Positions 1-7,396 of a stretch of DNA of 20,761 bases are shown piece by piece. The stretch is from Candidatus Delongbacteria bacterium (GTDB lineage Bacteria > JAGOEH01). The position numbers and the translations under genes were made by a program. The stretch covers positions 1-20,761 of the forward strand of contig JAGOEH010000040.1 in the NCBI GenBank assembly GCA_017997825.1, read 5' to 3'. Positions within the stretch are counted from its first letter, which is position 1. Every line of letters starts with the position of its first letter. The notes beneath the pieces were generated by a model. The model had not been told where the DNA came from, did no database searches, and saw only the letters and a program-made list of their open reading frames with translations.

Positions 1-204
1 TTTGTGGTCAAAGAAAAGGATATGAAAGACAATCGGTCCTACCTGGTTCGTTTGACGGATAAAGGCAAAGCAGAATATGATATTCATCACCGTAAGCACC
101 GTCGATTGATCAAAGAGATTGTGGATATCATTGGAGAGGATGAATGTCAAGAATTGTTCAAATACCTTGAAACCCTGCAAGCTTTAATGGGGGAGCGGCA
201 ATGA
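1..204 (+). CDS. MarR-family transcriptional regulator, C-terminal part (start lies before the window)
   Basis: The reading frame is open from base 1, so only the last ~67 residues are present. The visible part matches the end of a MarR winged-helix domain: a beta-wing with charged residues followed by D-N-R-S-Y and L-V-R-L-T-D-K-G-K, then the long C-terminal dimerisation helix with a K/R/H-rich stretch. The helix-turn-helix itself is outside the window. The stop codon overlaps the ATG of the metal exporter (ATGA at 201-204), so the two are translationally coupled and almost certainly one operon. By analogy with MarR-type regulators beside efflux genes, it probably represses this operon and responds to metal or another ligand; that role is inferred. 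An internal GTG at base 4 is not the real start, because the wing would begin without its recognition helix. Confidence 0.85.
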   Translation, partial: FVVKEKDMKDNRSYLVRLTDKGKAEYDIHHRKHRRLIKEIVDIIGEDECQELFKYLETLQALMGERQ

Positions 205-1118
205 CCAGTAGATTATGCAATCAGGCTGATATTCACGTGAATAATCAGGCGGCAATGAGGAAAACGATGATGGTTGTGGTCATCACCATACTGACCATGA
301 TGGCGGAGGTATTTTACGGACTGATCACCGGCTCGATGGCGCTGCTGGCAGACGGTATTCACATGGGTACCCATGCCTTTGCCCTGATTATAACGGTTAT
401 GGCATATTTTATTGCCGACAAGCATGCCCATAGCCCCAATTTTGCATTTTCCACCGGAAAGGTCGAGATATTGGGGGGCTTTACCAGTGCGGTGATTCTC
501 GGAGTTACCGCTTTCTATATGGCGTATGAAGCGATCGGCCGATTGCTGAACCCTGAAGAAATCTTCCTCAACCAAGCCCTGCTGGTGGCTGTGATTGGAT
601 TGTTGATCAACCTGATCAGTGCATTTCTGTTGGCATCGGGCAGCCATAATCACCCTCACGGCCATGCCCATCACCACGATCATAATTTGAGAGCCGCCTA
701 TCTGCATGTCGTTACGGATGCCATGACGTCGCTGTTGGCCATTGGTGCGCTATTGACCGGCAAATACCTGAATGTGACCTGGCCGGATGCCGCTGTGGCA
801 ATTATCGGTTCGATGGTCATTCTCAAATGGGCGTATGGATTACTTCTATCGACCGGTGCCATATTGGTTGATTATTACCCGGTTGCGGAAGATAGGAAAG
901 CCATCGATTCAATCGCTAAAGAGCTTGGCCTGGTCATCCGGGATATCCATATCTGGAAAATATCGGGAAACAGCCGGGCGATCATCATCAGTGGAACATC
1001 CGATCAGCCATTGGTGCGGGATTCGTTTGCCCATCGCATTCAGAAGGTCTGTCATTTCGATCATCTGACCCTGGATATCGATTGTCGACAATCACCTGTA
1101 CTACCTCATCAATCATAG
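201..1118 (+). CDS. dmeF: Cation diffusion facilitator, DmeF-like Co/Ni/Zn exporter
   Basis: This 305-residue inner-membrane CDF transporter probably exports divalent metals (Co2+, Ni2+ or Zn2+) in exchange for protons. About six membrane helices lie between residues 22 and 225. The first metal site is D51-G-x-x-H54 with H58 in the helix that follows, and the second is H169-x-x-x-D173, both in the expected CDF positions. A histidine-rich loop (residues 149-161, alternating H, P, G and D) lies between helices 4 and 5, as in DmeF proteins. The block from H54 to about residue 98 (H-x3-H, ADKHAH, F-STGK, LGGFTSA) is the DmeF rather than the CzcD pattern. A short cytoplasmic C-terminal domain follows. 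The ATG overlaps the regulator's stop and has a GGGGGAG site at 189-195. The choice of metal is not settled by sequence. Confidence 0.9.
   Translation: MTSRLCNQADIHVNNQAAMRKTMMVVVITILTMMAEVFYGLITGSMALLADGIHMGTHAFALIITVMAYFIADKHAHSPNFAFSTGKVEILGGFTSAVILGVTAFYMAYEAIGRLLNPEEIFLNQALLVAVIGLLINLISAFLLASGSHNHPHGHAHHHDHNLRAAYLHVVTDAMTSLLAIGALLTGKYLNVTWPDAAVAIIGSMVILKWAYGLLLSTGAILVDYYPVAEDRKAIDSIAKELGLVIRDIHIWKISGNSRAIIISGTSDQPLVRDSFAHRIQKVCHFDHLTLDIDCRQSPVLPHQS
226..248. repeat. Near-perfect palindrome inside the start of dmeF
   Basis: Bases 231-242 form a perfect 12-bp palindrome (ATTCACGTGAAT). It extends to CTGAT on the left and ATCAG on the right if the single A at 243 is bulged. The direct repeat AATCAGGC also occurs at 219-226 and 243-250. 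The element sits 25-47 bases after the dmeF start codon. It may be an operator for the upstream MarR protein or an mRNA hairpin near the start. It could also be a by-product of the encoded CNQAD/NNQAA residues. Confidence 0.4.
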
Positions 1119-1371
1119 AATCTGTGATGAATAATCCAGTATCAATCACTGATTATAGATGCTTTATCTCAAAAAATGAACTGATTCTCTTAATCAACCA
1201 TTGCGTTTCTTATGAAATCGATGTAAATTAAGGGTCGTCAGTCATAAAATGATCACGCTCACCGAATCGGGCTGACCAGAGCATTGGTGGCGATGAATTT
1301 TTGGTTGAATAGCATCGAATGATTTGGATAAAGTAGTTAAAACTATCCCAACAGTAGCAAGGAGAATAAAG

Positions 1372-2721
1372 ATGCGAAAAGCGGTGGTTGTTGTGTTGAT
1401 TTTGAGTTGGATAGCTTTTGTGAATGCGGATCAAATCAGCAGTATCGGTTTCAGGGACAATAAGAAATTGGAAGAATTACTCAAGTTTCGCCTTCCCGAT
1501 TGGGGATACTCCTCTTGGTCTATTGATTTATCAGGCGATGGGCATTTCACAGATCAAAACGATAAGAATGATCAATCCGGATTCGAGGATGATGTTTCCT
1601 CTTCCAGCAATTATATTGGATTGAATCCCGGGTATCGTTACTATCGGGAGAGTGATGACCGTGTTTTCAGTGCCATGATCAATCTGAGGATCTTTTTTGA
1701 TATCATGAAGGAACGGCAGGATGCGAACGGGGAAAAGGTACAGGATGGAAAATCGATTGATCAGTCTTACAATGCCTATTACCGGGCAGAGTATTCAAAA
1801 TACATCAGTGATCGGCAGTATCTGAATTTTTATCTCTATCAGCGGGGAAGTTATTCGGATCGAGAACACAAGGAATCGAATACTACCATCTATAAACAAT
1901 ACCAGTTTGGGGTGAATAATTCGATCCGATTGGGTTATGGATTTGGACGACTGCGTAATGTGACCCCGATTCTCAATTCCATGCGATTTGCCGAACGGTT
2001 TCAGGCCCTGGGATATGATCATTCTTTCAGTTCCGATGAGCTCCAGACCATGGCCATGCAGTTTGCCAAGTATTCCGGATATCAAAGCGTACATTTCCGC
2101 GGCAGTAAGTATTTCTGGGATGACCTGTTCAAAGGGATTCCGGCCATTCCTCAGTTGAAACCCTTTGATTACTTCTACCTGGCCGATGTGCTGAGCGAAC
2201 CGCTGCTAAACCGCTTTGAGGGCTGGAAGGCGGAAGCCGGGATTCAATACAGCCAATATAAGATATCCGATGACTATAACGATCGGGAAGCCGGGGCTTA
2301 TGTCAGAGCAGAGTGGAGCAAAAACCTGGATCTGGAACACCAACTCAGCTTCGACTTTAATGGTGTCTATAGTTTTCTGAACAAATCCAAAAATGAAGAT
2401 TTTTTGGATATCAAAAACTCGATGATGCTAGATCTTCATGGCGCCTACCTCTGGGTTCTTAGCGACAGAATCGTCTGGAACAATGGATTTTATATCTCCT
2501 ACCAGCAGTTGAAAATCAATACTGTAGAAGCTGGTGATTTTACGGAAAAACAGCTGCGTATCGATCCGGGCACAACCCTGACCTATTATATCGAAGATCG
2601 CCTGAATCTCTCCGCCATGGTACAATACAATTACTCGAACTATGAAGAGGATTTTAAGACAACCAAGCATCATAATTTCAATTACAGTCTTACCCTTCAG
2701 TACTATTTTTCCCATTTATGA
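1372..2721 (+). CDS. Exported protein, probable outer-membrane beta-barrel, unknown function
   Basis: I do not recognise the family. The start is ATG 1372, preceded by AAGGAG (1359-1364), rather than the in-frame TTG at 1324. It gives 449 residues. The N-terminus is a clear Sec signal peptide (MRK, a V/L/I-rich core, then VNA with cleavage before DQ). The mature protein is rich in Tyr, Phe, Asp and Asn. It has repeated short alternating amphipathic stretches with paired aromatics, joined by polar turns, typical of a barrel of roughly 14-18 strands. The last strand ends in L-Q-Y-Y-F-S-H-L, close to the usual aromatic C-terminal signature but with two extra residues. No plug, TonB box or OmpA domain is seen. 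It stands alone, with 253 bases upstream and a thioesterase 37 bases downstream that is probably unrelated in function. Confidence 0.75.
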   Translation: MRKAVVVVLILSWIAFVNADQISSIGFRDNKKLEELLKFRLPDWGYSSWSIDLSGDGHFTDQNDKNDQSGFEDDVSSSSNYIGLNPGYRYYRESDDRVFSAMINLRIFFDIMKERQDANGEKVQDGKSIDQSYNAYYRAEYSKYISDRQYLNFYLYQRGSYSDREHKESNTTIYKQYQFGVNNSIRLGYGFGRLRNVTPILNSMRFAERFQALGYDHSFSSDELQTMAMQFAKYSGYQSVHFRGSKYFWDDLFKGIPAIPQLKPFDYFYLADVLSEPLLNRFEGWKAEAGIQYSQYKISDDYNDREAGAYVRAEWSKNLDLEHQLSFDFNGVYSFLNKSKNEDFLDIKNSMMLDLHGAYLWVLSDRIVWNNGFYISYQQLKINTVEAGDFTEKQLRIDPGTTLTYYIEDRLNLSAMVQYNYSNYEEDFKTTKHHNFNYSLTLQYYFSHL

Positions 2722-2758
2722 ATTTCCATTGTTTGAAGGAAGCGGGTTGGGCTGATCT

Positions 2759-3193
2759 ATGACTCATTCTGCGCCTGGATTTAAAAATATTCTTCCCATT
2801 CAGGTCCGATTTAGTGATGTGGATATGATGGGCCATGTTTCCAATACGGTTTATCAGACCTATTTCGATTCCGGCAAGCTCTCCTATTTCGAAGCGGTCA
2901 TTCCGGAAATGGATTTTATCACGATCGGGATTGTCGGGGCCTCTATCCACATCGAGTATCTGATGCCGATCTTCATCAAGACCCGGATCCTGGTCGAGAC
3001 TCGAGTGGCAGCCATTGGAACCAAGAGTCTAACCATGGAACATCGCTTGGTGGATGAGCATACCCGGGAAATCCTTTCTACTTGTCATGCGGTTATGGTT
3101 TGTTATCGAATCAAAGAGCAGCAGAGTATACCTATCCCCCAAGCCTGGAGAGAGCGTATCCTGGCCTATGATGAAAATGTGGTCGTGAAGTGA
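2759..3193 (+). CDS. Acyl-CoA thioesterase of the hotdog (4HBT/YbgC-FadM) family
   Basis: This 144-residue protein has the length of single-domain hotdog thioesterases. The diagnostic N-terminal block is present: residues 15-35 read V-R-F-S-D-V-D-M-M-G-H-V-S-N, followed by Y-x-x-Y-F-D. Here D21 aligns with the catalytic aspartate of the YbgC/FadM group (D-x-D-x-x-G-H-V-N), with Ser before the final Asn. The core helix and the following strands (I-H-I-E-Y-L-x-P and I-L-V-E-T-R-V) fit the family. It probably hydrolyses acyl-CoA thioesters in the cytoplasm; chain length cannot be read from the sequence. The ribosome site is weak (GGAAG about 18 bases upstream). It overlaps the start of a possible 44-codon frame at its stop. 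Confidence 0.88.
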   Translation: MTHSAPGFKNILPIQVRFSDVDMMGHVSNTVYQTYFDSGKLSYFEAVIPEMDFITIGIVGASIHIEYLMPIFIKTRILVETRVAAIGTKSLTMEHRLVDEHTREILSTCHAVMVCYRIKEQQSIPIPQAWRERILAYDENVVVK

Positions 3194-3324
3194 AAATACA
3201 ATTAGAGCACCTGTCTACCCTCGATATTCTATATGTCGCCCCTTGGCCGGATAATCAGTCTATCAGGGGGTATCGTGCCGGGGTAACCGGTATTTCCTGG
3301 ATGATCGGTTGGGTGGAGTTTTAA
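3190..3324 (+). CDS. Possible small ORF overlapping the thioesterase stop; may be gene debris
   Basis: A GTG at 3190 overlaps the thioesterase stop (GTGA) and opens a 44-residue frame ending at 3322-3324. The product has no similarity I recognise; its last third is hydrophobic and Trp/Gly-rich (G-I-S-W-M-I-G-W-V-E-F). The next frame over is open from 3255 to about 3419 without a usable start, and reads like coding sequence (L-D-D-R-L-G-G-V-L-K-E-F-L). Together they suggest either a short coupled ORF or the frameshifted remains of a lost gene. The evidence is weak. Confidence 0.2.
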   Translation: MKIQLEHLSTLDILYVAPWPDNQSIRGYRAGVTGISWMIGWVEF

Positions 3325-3436
3325 AAGAGTTTTTATCGGTTGGCGCGCCGGATAATAGGATTCTGGGAAGTATGACCGCTTTAGATCGTTGTTGTTCGAC
3401 TCAATCTCTGTCTTGAATGAAAAGGAGGAATGGGTT

Positions 3437-3898
3437 ATGAAACGTTGGAAACGAGAAATTGGGATCTCATTAACTGCTCTGTGGATTGCTTTTCAAATCA
3501 TGAGCTGTTCGAAAGCAATCGGAGTTTCTGACGAATTGGAGGATCAGGAGGTAAAACTGGTAATCCGGAATGGGTATTACCATCAACTCCCCGGTTCTTC
3601 CAATAAGAAGGTCGTGTTCGAATTCGAATATATGACCCAGGGGGCTTATTGCGGAGTGACCGGGTACAATCTGAAGCATTATGGATATTATACGGCCGTT
3701 TGCTGGCCTTACATGAAAATACTTAAACCCAATAGCGTATATTTCGTTTCGGATACCATACAGCTGCCATCATCGGGAATACCAATGGATCCGGTGCTAT
3801 TCATGCAGGGCTATATCAATGATCATGATACCCTATATCGTGATCCACGCTTGAAAGTTGAATACACTTTGACTTCCAAACCTCCGGTATTGTTTTAA
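3437..3898 (+). CDS. Small exported protein, possible lipoprotein, unknown function
   Basis: I do not recognise the family. ATG 3437 follows a strong AAAGGAGG (3421-3428) and is preferred over the in-frame upstream TTG-type start at 3389. It gives 153 residues. The N-terminus has three basic residues (KRWKR), then a hydrophobic stretch ending I-M-S-C-S at about residues 21-25. This could be a relaxed lipobox (cleavage before Cys24), so the protein may be lipid-anchored; otherwise it is secreted. The mature part is about 125 residues, strand-rich, with Y-Y-H-Q-L, V-V-F-E-F-E-Y and two further cysteines (C-G-V and V-C-W-P). Its size and composition resemble small beta-sandwich envelope proteins, but no fold can be named. 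It stands alone with its own ribosome site. Confidence 0.65.
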   Translation: MKRWKREIGISLTALWIAFQIMSCSKAIGVSDELEDQEVKLVIRNGYYHQLPGSSNKKVVFEFEYMTQGAYCGVTGYNLKHYGYYTAVCWPYMKILKPNSVYFVSDTIQLPSSGIPMDPVLFMQGYINDHDTLYRDPRLKVEYTLTSKPPVLF

Positions 3899-3908
3899 TT
3901 GAATTCTG

Positions 3909-3937
3909 TTGACGGTTCGAATGAATCATTCTCTGAT
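3909..3937 (+). promoter_or_regulatory. Candidate promoter with a palindrome in its spacer
   Basis: TTGACG (3909-3914) and TCTGAT (3932-3937) are separated by 17 bases, a fair sigma-70-type match. A 13-base perfect inverted repeat, GAATGA-A-TCATTC (3919-3931), fills most of the spacer, which is a typical place for a repressor to bind. It would drive the methyltransferase-like gene starting at 3953 or 4043. Confidence 0.35.
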
Positions 3938-3952
3938 TACCATTAATCGACG

Positions 3953-5023
3953 ATGGATGATCCCGGAGTTGTTAGAGTTCGGATTATCACCTTGATTTAT
4001 AAAAAATTATGTGATGATGACATCAGACGGGTGGAGCGCCTTATGGAATTAAGGCAGCGAAATAATGATATCCGCCGAATGCTATCCGATTATCTCCACC
4101 AAACTCCCGGTTTTATTACCCGGGAGTTGATGGACAGTATCAACAATGACGGGTTACTGGATGAAGAAACGGCTTATTTTTATCTTTTATCCGCCGCCTG
4201 CGGACTTGACACTGAAAATGATCCGCGTGACAAGCAACTGGCCTATGAGTATCTCCGCCCGGCTGTTAAAAAGCTGGACCCGAAGGTTTATGGTGATAAT
4301 CCTTATTATCGGGATATCCGAATTCCGGATGTCGAGATCGGCCAGTGGCGGCTGACCTACCAAAGCTATCTGCCCTATGAAGCCTTTGTTTATGATGATA
4401 TCATGGTGGAACCCGATTTCAGGGAGATCCCCCGAATCGGGTTTTTCAATCAAGAGTTCCGATTCCCGGTTGTCATGGAACACGGCCATGAATGGATGGC
4501 TATCAAACCCAATGAGATTGAGACTATGCAGCCGGTTATTGATGCCGTCGAGGGGGATGTCGTTACCTTCGGCCTCGGCCTCGGCTATTTTACTTATATG
4601 GCCTCACTTAAGGAAAATGTCCGACACGTCACGGTTGTCGAACACGATTACCACGCTATCCGGCTTTTTGAAACGTCTATCCTTCCCCAGTTCCTCCATC
4701 AGGATAAAGTGGAGATTGTGACGGCTGACGCCTTTGATTATCTGGAAAACCGGATGCCCGGTAGGAATTTCGATTGCGCCTTTGTCGATCTATGGCATGA
4801 TTTGTCGGACGGCCTTAATCCGTATCTCAAGTTGAAAAAACTGGAACGCTTCAACCGCCGGACAAAATTCTTTTACTGGATCGAAGACAGCTTACTTTCC
4901 GGATTTCGTTGGCAGATTTTTGATTGGGTAATCCAAAATGCCGGCTCCTATCATGAGATTCTTAAACTCCTGAGTAAACCGGTTTTGCAGCAACTCGCCG
5001 CCGCCGCCGTATCTCAGGATTGA
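3953..5023 (+). CDS. Protein with a C-terminal Rossmann-fold, SAM-methyltransferase-like domain
   Basis: This 356-residue protein has two parts. Residues 1-190 are mostly helical, with charged repeats, and match nothing I know. From about residue 200 there is a class I methyltransferase-type Rossmann core: V-V-T-F-G-L-G-L-G-Y-F-T (motif I), a strand ending V-V-E-H-D (acidic residue for the cofactor ribose), I-V-T-A-D-A-F-D-Y-L (motif II region) and D-C-A-F-V-D-L-W-H-D. This order is like spermidine-synthase-like and small-molecule methyltransferases. The substrate is unknown. The start is uncertain: ATG 3953 has no ribosome site, while ATG 4043 (residue 31) has GGTGGAG six bases upstream. The next gene begins 13 bases downstream, so the two are probably co-transcribed. 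Confidence 0.7.
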   Translation: MDDPGVVRVRIITLIYKKLCDDDIRRVERLMELRQRNNDIRRMLSDYLHQTPGFITRELMDSINNDGLLDEETAYFYLLSAACGLDTENDPRDKQLAYEYLRPAVKKLDPKVYGDNPYYRDIRIPDVEIGQWRLTYQSYLPYEAFVYDDIMVEPDFREIPRIGFFNQEFRFPVVMEHGHEWMAIKPNEIETMQPVIDAVEGDVVTFGLGLGYFTYMASLKENVRHVTVVEHDYHAIRLFETSILPQFLHQDKVEIVTADAFDYLENRMPGRNFDCAFVDLWHDLSDGLNPYLKLKKLERFNRRTKFFYWIEDSLLSGFRWQIFDWVIQNAGSYHEILKLLSKPVLQQLAAAAVSQD

Positions 5024-5036
5024 GTTTTATTCGATT

Positions 5037-5543
5037 ATGAATACCGTAATATCGTACCGTGAACTCAAAGGAGAACCAATCATTTATTCAATGTCATCTC
5101 TTTTCATTTGGAGGACTCGGATGATTTTTATGTCGTTTATCCTGATTCTGGGATTGTTTCTGATTCCGGCTCATCTGTCCGGAACTATCGGTTATTTCAT
5201 CAATCCGGACAGCCTACTGATCGATCTGCTCGGATTGGCTATTGCTGCGATTGGAATCGGTTATGGAGATTATAAACCATTGATCAGTGGAATTCGGATG
5301 ATTTTTTCATTCAAAAAGCAATCCGCTAAGAATCCGAAGGTCAAGACTGTGTTTGGAGCTTTAATCATAAGTACCATTGCCGTTGGTGTTTGTTCAACAA
5401 TTCAGGGGATCTTTTCAGGAGTTTTTTCGGGAACGGATATCTCTTTATCTAAAACGGTTTCGATTGCCATGTTTACCACTGTATATAGTATTATTATCTC
5501 CGTTTTTTTGTTGTTTCCGGTCTATATCAGAAGCAGAGAATAG
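5037..5543 (+). CDS. Small integral membrane protein, weakly MotA-like
   Basis: This 168-residue protein has four predicted membrane helices, at about residues 34-56, 64-82, 105-130 and 142-164. After the first helix comes F-I-N-P-D-S-L-L-I-D-L-L-G, which resembles the 'F-I-D-x-P-S-L-L-I-V-L-G-G' stretch of MotA/PomA stator subunits. The long cytoplasmic loop and the charged motor residues of true MotA are missing, so at most it is a distant or reduced relative. The start could be ATG 5037 or ATG 5091; an AAAGGAG at 5069-5075 lies between them and is far from 5091. It follows the methyltransferase-like gene by 13 bases. Its function is unknown. Confidence 0.6.
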   Translation: MNTVISYRELKGEPIIYSMSSLFIWRTRMIFMSFILILGLFLIPAHLSGTIGYFINPDSLLIDLLGLAIAAIGIGYGDYKPLISGIRMIFSFKKQSAKNPKVKTVFGALIISTIAVGVCSTIQGIFSGVFSGTDISLSKTVSIAMFTTVYSIIISVFLLFPVYIRSRE

Positions 5544-5664
5544 TAAAAAAGATTTGTCATGGCCGGCGGATGAATCGACGATACTTGGATTTGTTATGAC
5601 ATCGAAACGCTGTTGTTGCATCAATCTTCGATAATTTGATCCGGGTTGAATCATTGCTGTCTCA

Positions 5665-5691
5665 TTGAATTAAACGGATTTCTGTTATGAT
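5665..5691 (+). promoter_or_regulatory. Candidate extended -10 promoter for the YoaP-like gene
   Basis: TATGAT (5686-5691) is preceded by TGT, giving an extended -10 element (TG-n-TATGAT). TTGAAT (5665-5670) lies 15 bases upstream, a short spacer that the extended -10 could tolerate. Transcription would begin near 5698, about 45 bases before the start codon and 33 before its ribosome site. Confidence 0.4.
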
Positions 5692-5742
5692 TAACGTTTG
5701 CATGGTTTTGGGCGACTGTTAAATCAATCGAGGAGGTCAACG

Positions 5743-6534
5743 ATGACTATAAAATCGGATCTATCAAATCATCAAGGCATTCGAATCATTGAACTCACTC
5801 CGGATACCATTGCCGATTACGGGGTTTGTGGTTATAAGGATATCGGCAAGCATCTCGAACTGAGACGGAAGGTTGACTGGTTTGCCAAATACTATCCCCT
5901 GGGACTCAGAATAAAGGCATTGATAACTCAGGAGGGCGGTTATCAGGGAATGATGGAATATATTCCCGGAGAATATGCTCATCGCCCTGTCTATGCCAGG
6001 GAGTATATGTTTATCCATTGTATCTTTGTGGGATTTAAAAAAGAGTTCAAGGGAAAAGGCTATGCCTCGGCCATGATTGACCAATGCATTGATGAATCGA
6101 AACAAGCCGGATTGAAGGGGGTCGCGGTGGTCACCCGTAAGGGATCATTCATGGCCGACCACACCATTTTCCTGAAAAAGGGTTTTGGGATTGTCGACCG
6201 AAGCAAACCTGATTTCGAATTGCTGGCCCTGAAATTAGATGAATCCACCGAATCCCCGTCATTCATGAAAATGTCGATGGATAAGTATTCCAAGGGGTTA
6301 TTTGTTCTCAGGTCCCCTCAATGCCCCTATTCGGTAAAAAATGTCGATGCCATCATTAAAACCGCTAAGGCAATGAAGCTCGATCCGGTTCTGGTGGAAC
6401 TGGATTCTCATGATACCGCCCAGCAATCCCCGTGTGCCTTCGGGACATTCTGTATCATCCATGACGGGGTGGTTTTAAGTCATCATCCCATTAGTAATAC
6501 CCGTTTTGAAAACATCATCAAATCAAAGAAATAA
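5743..6534 (+). CDS. yoaP: GNAT acetyltransferase with C-terminal YoaP-like domain
   Basis: ATG 5743 is chosen because GAGGAGGT (5731-5738) lies at ideal distance; the upstream in-frame TTG at 5698 has none. The 263-residue product has an N-terminal GNAT domain (residues ~13-165). Its acetyl-CoA loop is in K-E-F-K-G-K-G-Y-A (about 100-108), and F-L-K-K-G-F-G at 143-149 is the usual late GNAT strand. Residues ~187-263 match the YoaP-like domain: S-P-Q-C-P-Y-S (C194) near its start, then P-C-A-F-G-T-F and H-P-I-S. The CPYS motif and spacing look like a thioredoxin-type fold with a single active-site cysteine. The same two-domain layout is found in Bacillus YoaP, whose substrate I do not know to be established. 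It has its own promoter candidate and probably stands alone. Confidence 0.85.
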   Translation: MTIKSDLSNHQGIRIIELTPDTIADYGVCGYKDIGKHLELRRKVDWFAKYYPLGLRIKALITQEGGYQGMMEYIPGEYAHRPVYAREYMFIHCIFVGFKKEFKGKGYASAMIDQCIDESKQAGLKGVAVVTRKGSFMADHTIFLKKGFGIVDRSKPDFELLALKLDESTESPSFMKMSMDKYSKGLFVLRSPQCPYSVKNVDAIIKTAKAMKLDPVLVELDSHDTAQQSPCAFGTFCIIHDGVVLSHHPISNTRFENIIKSKK

Positions 6535-6710
6535 TCCAGGCGTCATCGGCATTCTTTCTTGGTGCTTTCGTACTCATTGGGTTCCTGTCTGCCTTGAGAG
6601 AATCATCGAATCTCCTGATCCACCACTGCCGGTGATACCCAACGCCTGGCCGGTTTGAAAGAATCCGGGAATTCATCGACGCCCAGTATAATGTTATCAA
6701 GGAGTTCGGA

Positions 6711-7358
6711 ATGAAAGAGATTAACCTGCAAGAATGGAAACGAAAAGATCATTTTGCCTTTTTCCATCGAATGGATTATCCCCACTATAATGTTTGTTTC
6801 AACCTGGATATTACCGATTGCTACAACGTCATCAAGGCCAAGCGACTGCCTTTTTATCTGACCATGATTTATCTGTCCACGATCAGTGCCAACTCGGTGG
6901 AAGAGTTCCGATATCGCATCAGGGACGGGAAGGTATACCTCCACGACAGGCTTCATCCCTCCTTTACCTATCTGGCCGAAGACAGTGATTTGTTCAGGAT
7001 GATCACGGTCGAAATGAATAAGGATTATGGTGATTTTATCGAAGCGGCAACCATGAAAATCCACAATCAAAAGGCCTATTTTGTAGCCGAAGATTTTATT
7101 CATCGGGATGACTATATCTATTATACAGCTTTGCCATGGATTTCCTTTACCCATTTATCCCATACCATCAATTTTAACAAAAATGATTCGGTTCCGCGAT
7201 TGTCCTGGGGGAAATATTTTAAGGAGAATTCGAGAATGAAGCTGCCCTATTCGGTGCAGGTCAATCATGCTTTAGCCGATGGGATCCACATCGGGCGATT
7301 CATAGAGGAATTGGAGAAAAATCTGAGAGTATTCGGGACGAATGAGAATGGAATCTGA
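6711..7358 (+). CDS. CatA-like O-acetyltransferase (chloramphenicol acetyltransferase family)
   Basis: This 215-residue protein has the normal CAT type-A length. Its start is set by AAGGAG (6699-6704) six bases upstream. Family landmarks occur in order: H-F-A-F-F near residue 14, the F-R-Y-R-I-R-D-G-K-V block at 66-75, L-P-W-I-S-F-T-H at 141-148, and the active site V-N-H-A-L-A-D-G at 184-191. H186 and D190 are the catalytic pair equivalent to H195/D199 of type III CAT; the usual preceding His is Asn. CAT enzymes acetylate chloramphenicol with acetyl-CoA as cytoplasmic trimers, but many CatA-like chromosomal proteins have no proven drug activity, so resistance is not certain. No translational-attenuation leader was found upstream. 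It heads a closely spaced run with the QueG-like gene, rmuC and the antiporter. Confidence 0.88.
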   Translation: MKEINLQEWKRKDHFAFFHRMDYPHYNVCFNLDITDCYNVIKAKRLPFYLTMIYLSTISANSVEEFRYRIRDGKVYLHDRLHPSFTYLAEDSDLFRMITVEMNKDYGDFIEAATMKIHNQKAYFVAEDFIHRDDYIYYTALPWISFTHLSHTINFNKNDSVPRLSWGKYFKENSRMKLPYSVQVNHALADGIHIGRFIEELEKNLRVFGTNENGI

Positions 7359-7396
7359 GCGTGAAGTATTGGTCATAACCGATATGGAAGGTGATT

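Noticed and set aside
213-707. Long minus-strand frame opposite dmeF
   Set aside because: It is antisense to a clear CDF gene, with low-complexity His/Met/Gln content typical of a shadow frame.
1127-1231. A 34-codon ATG frame between dmeF and the barrel gene
   Set aside because: It has no ribosome site, is AT-rich and has no recognisable product; it is expected by chance in a 253-base gap.
6540-6632. A membrane-helix-like reading in the gap before the CatA-like gene
   Set aside because: It has no start codon, is short, and no neighbouring frame continues it; not enough for a gene or a pseudogene.
6687-6692. Perfect TATAAT just upstream of the CatA-like gene
   Set aside because: A start near 6699 would begin the transcript inside the AAGGAG ribosome site, and no -35 lies at proper distance; probably chance.
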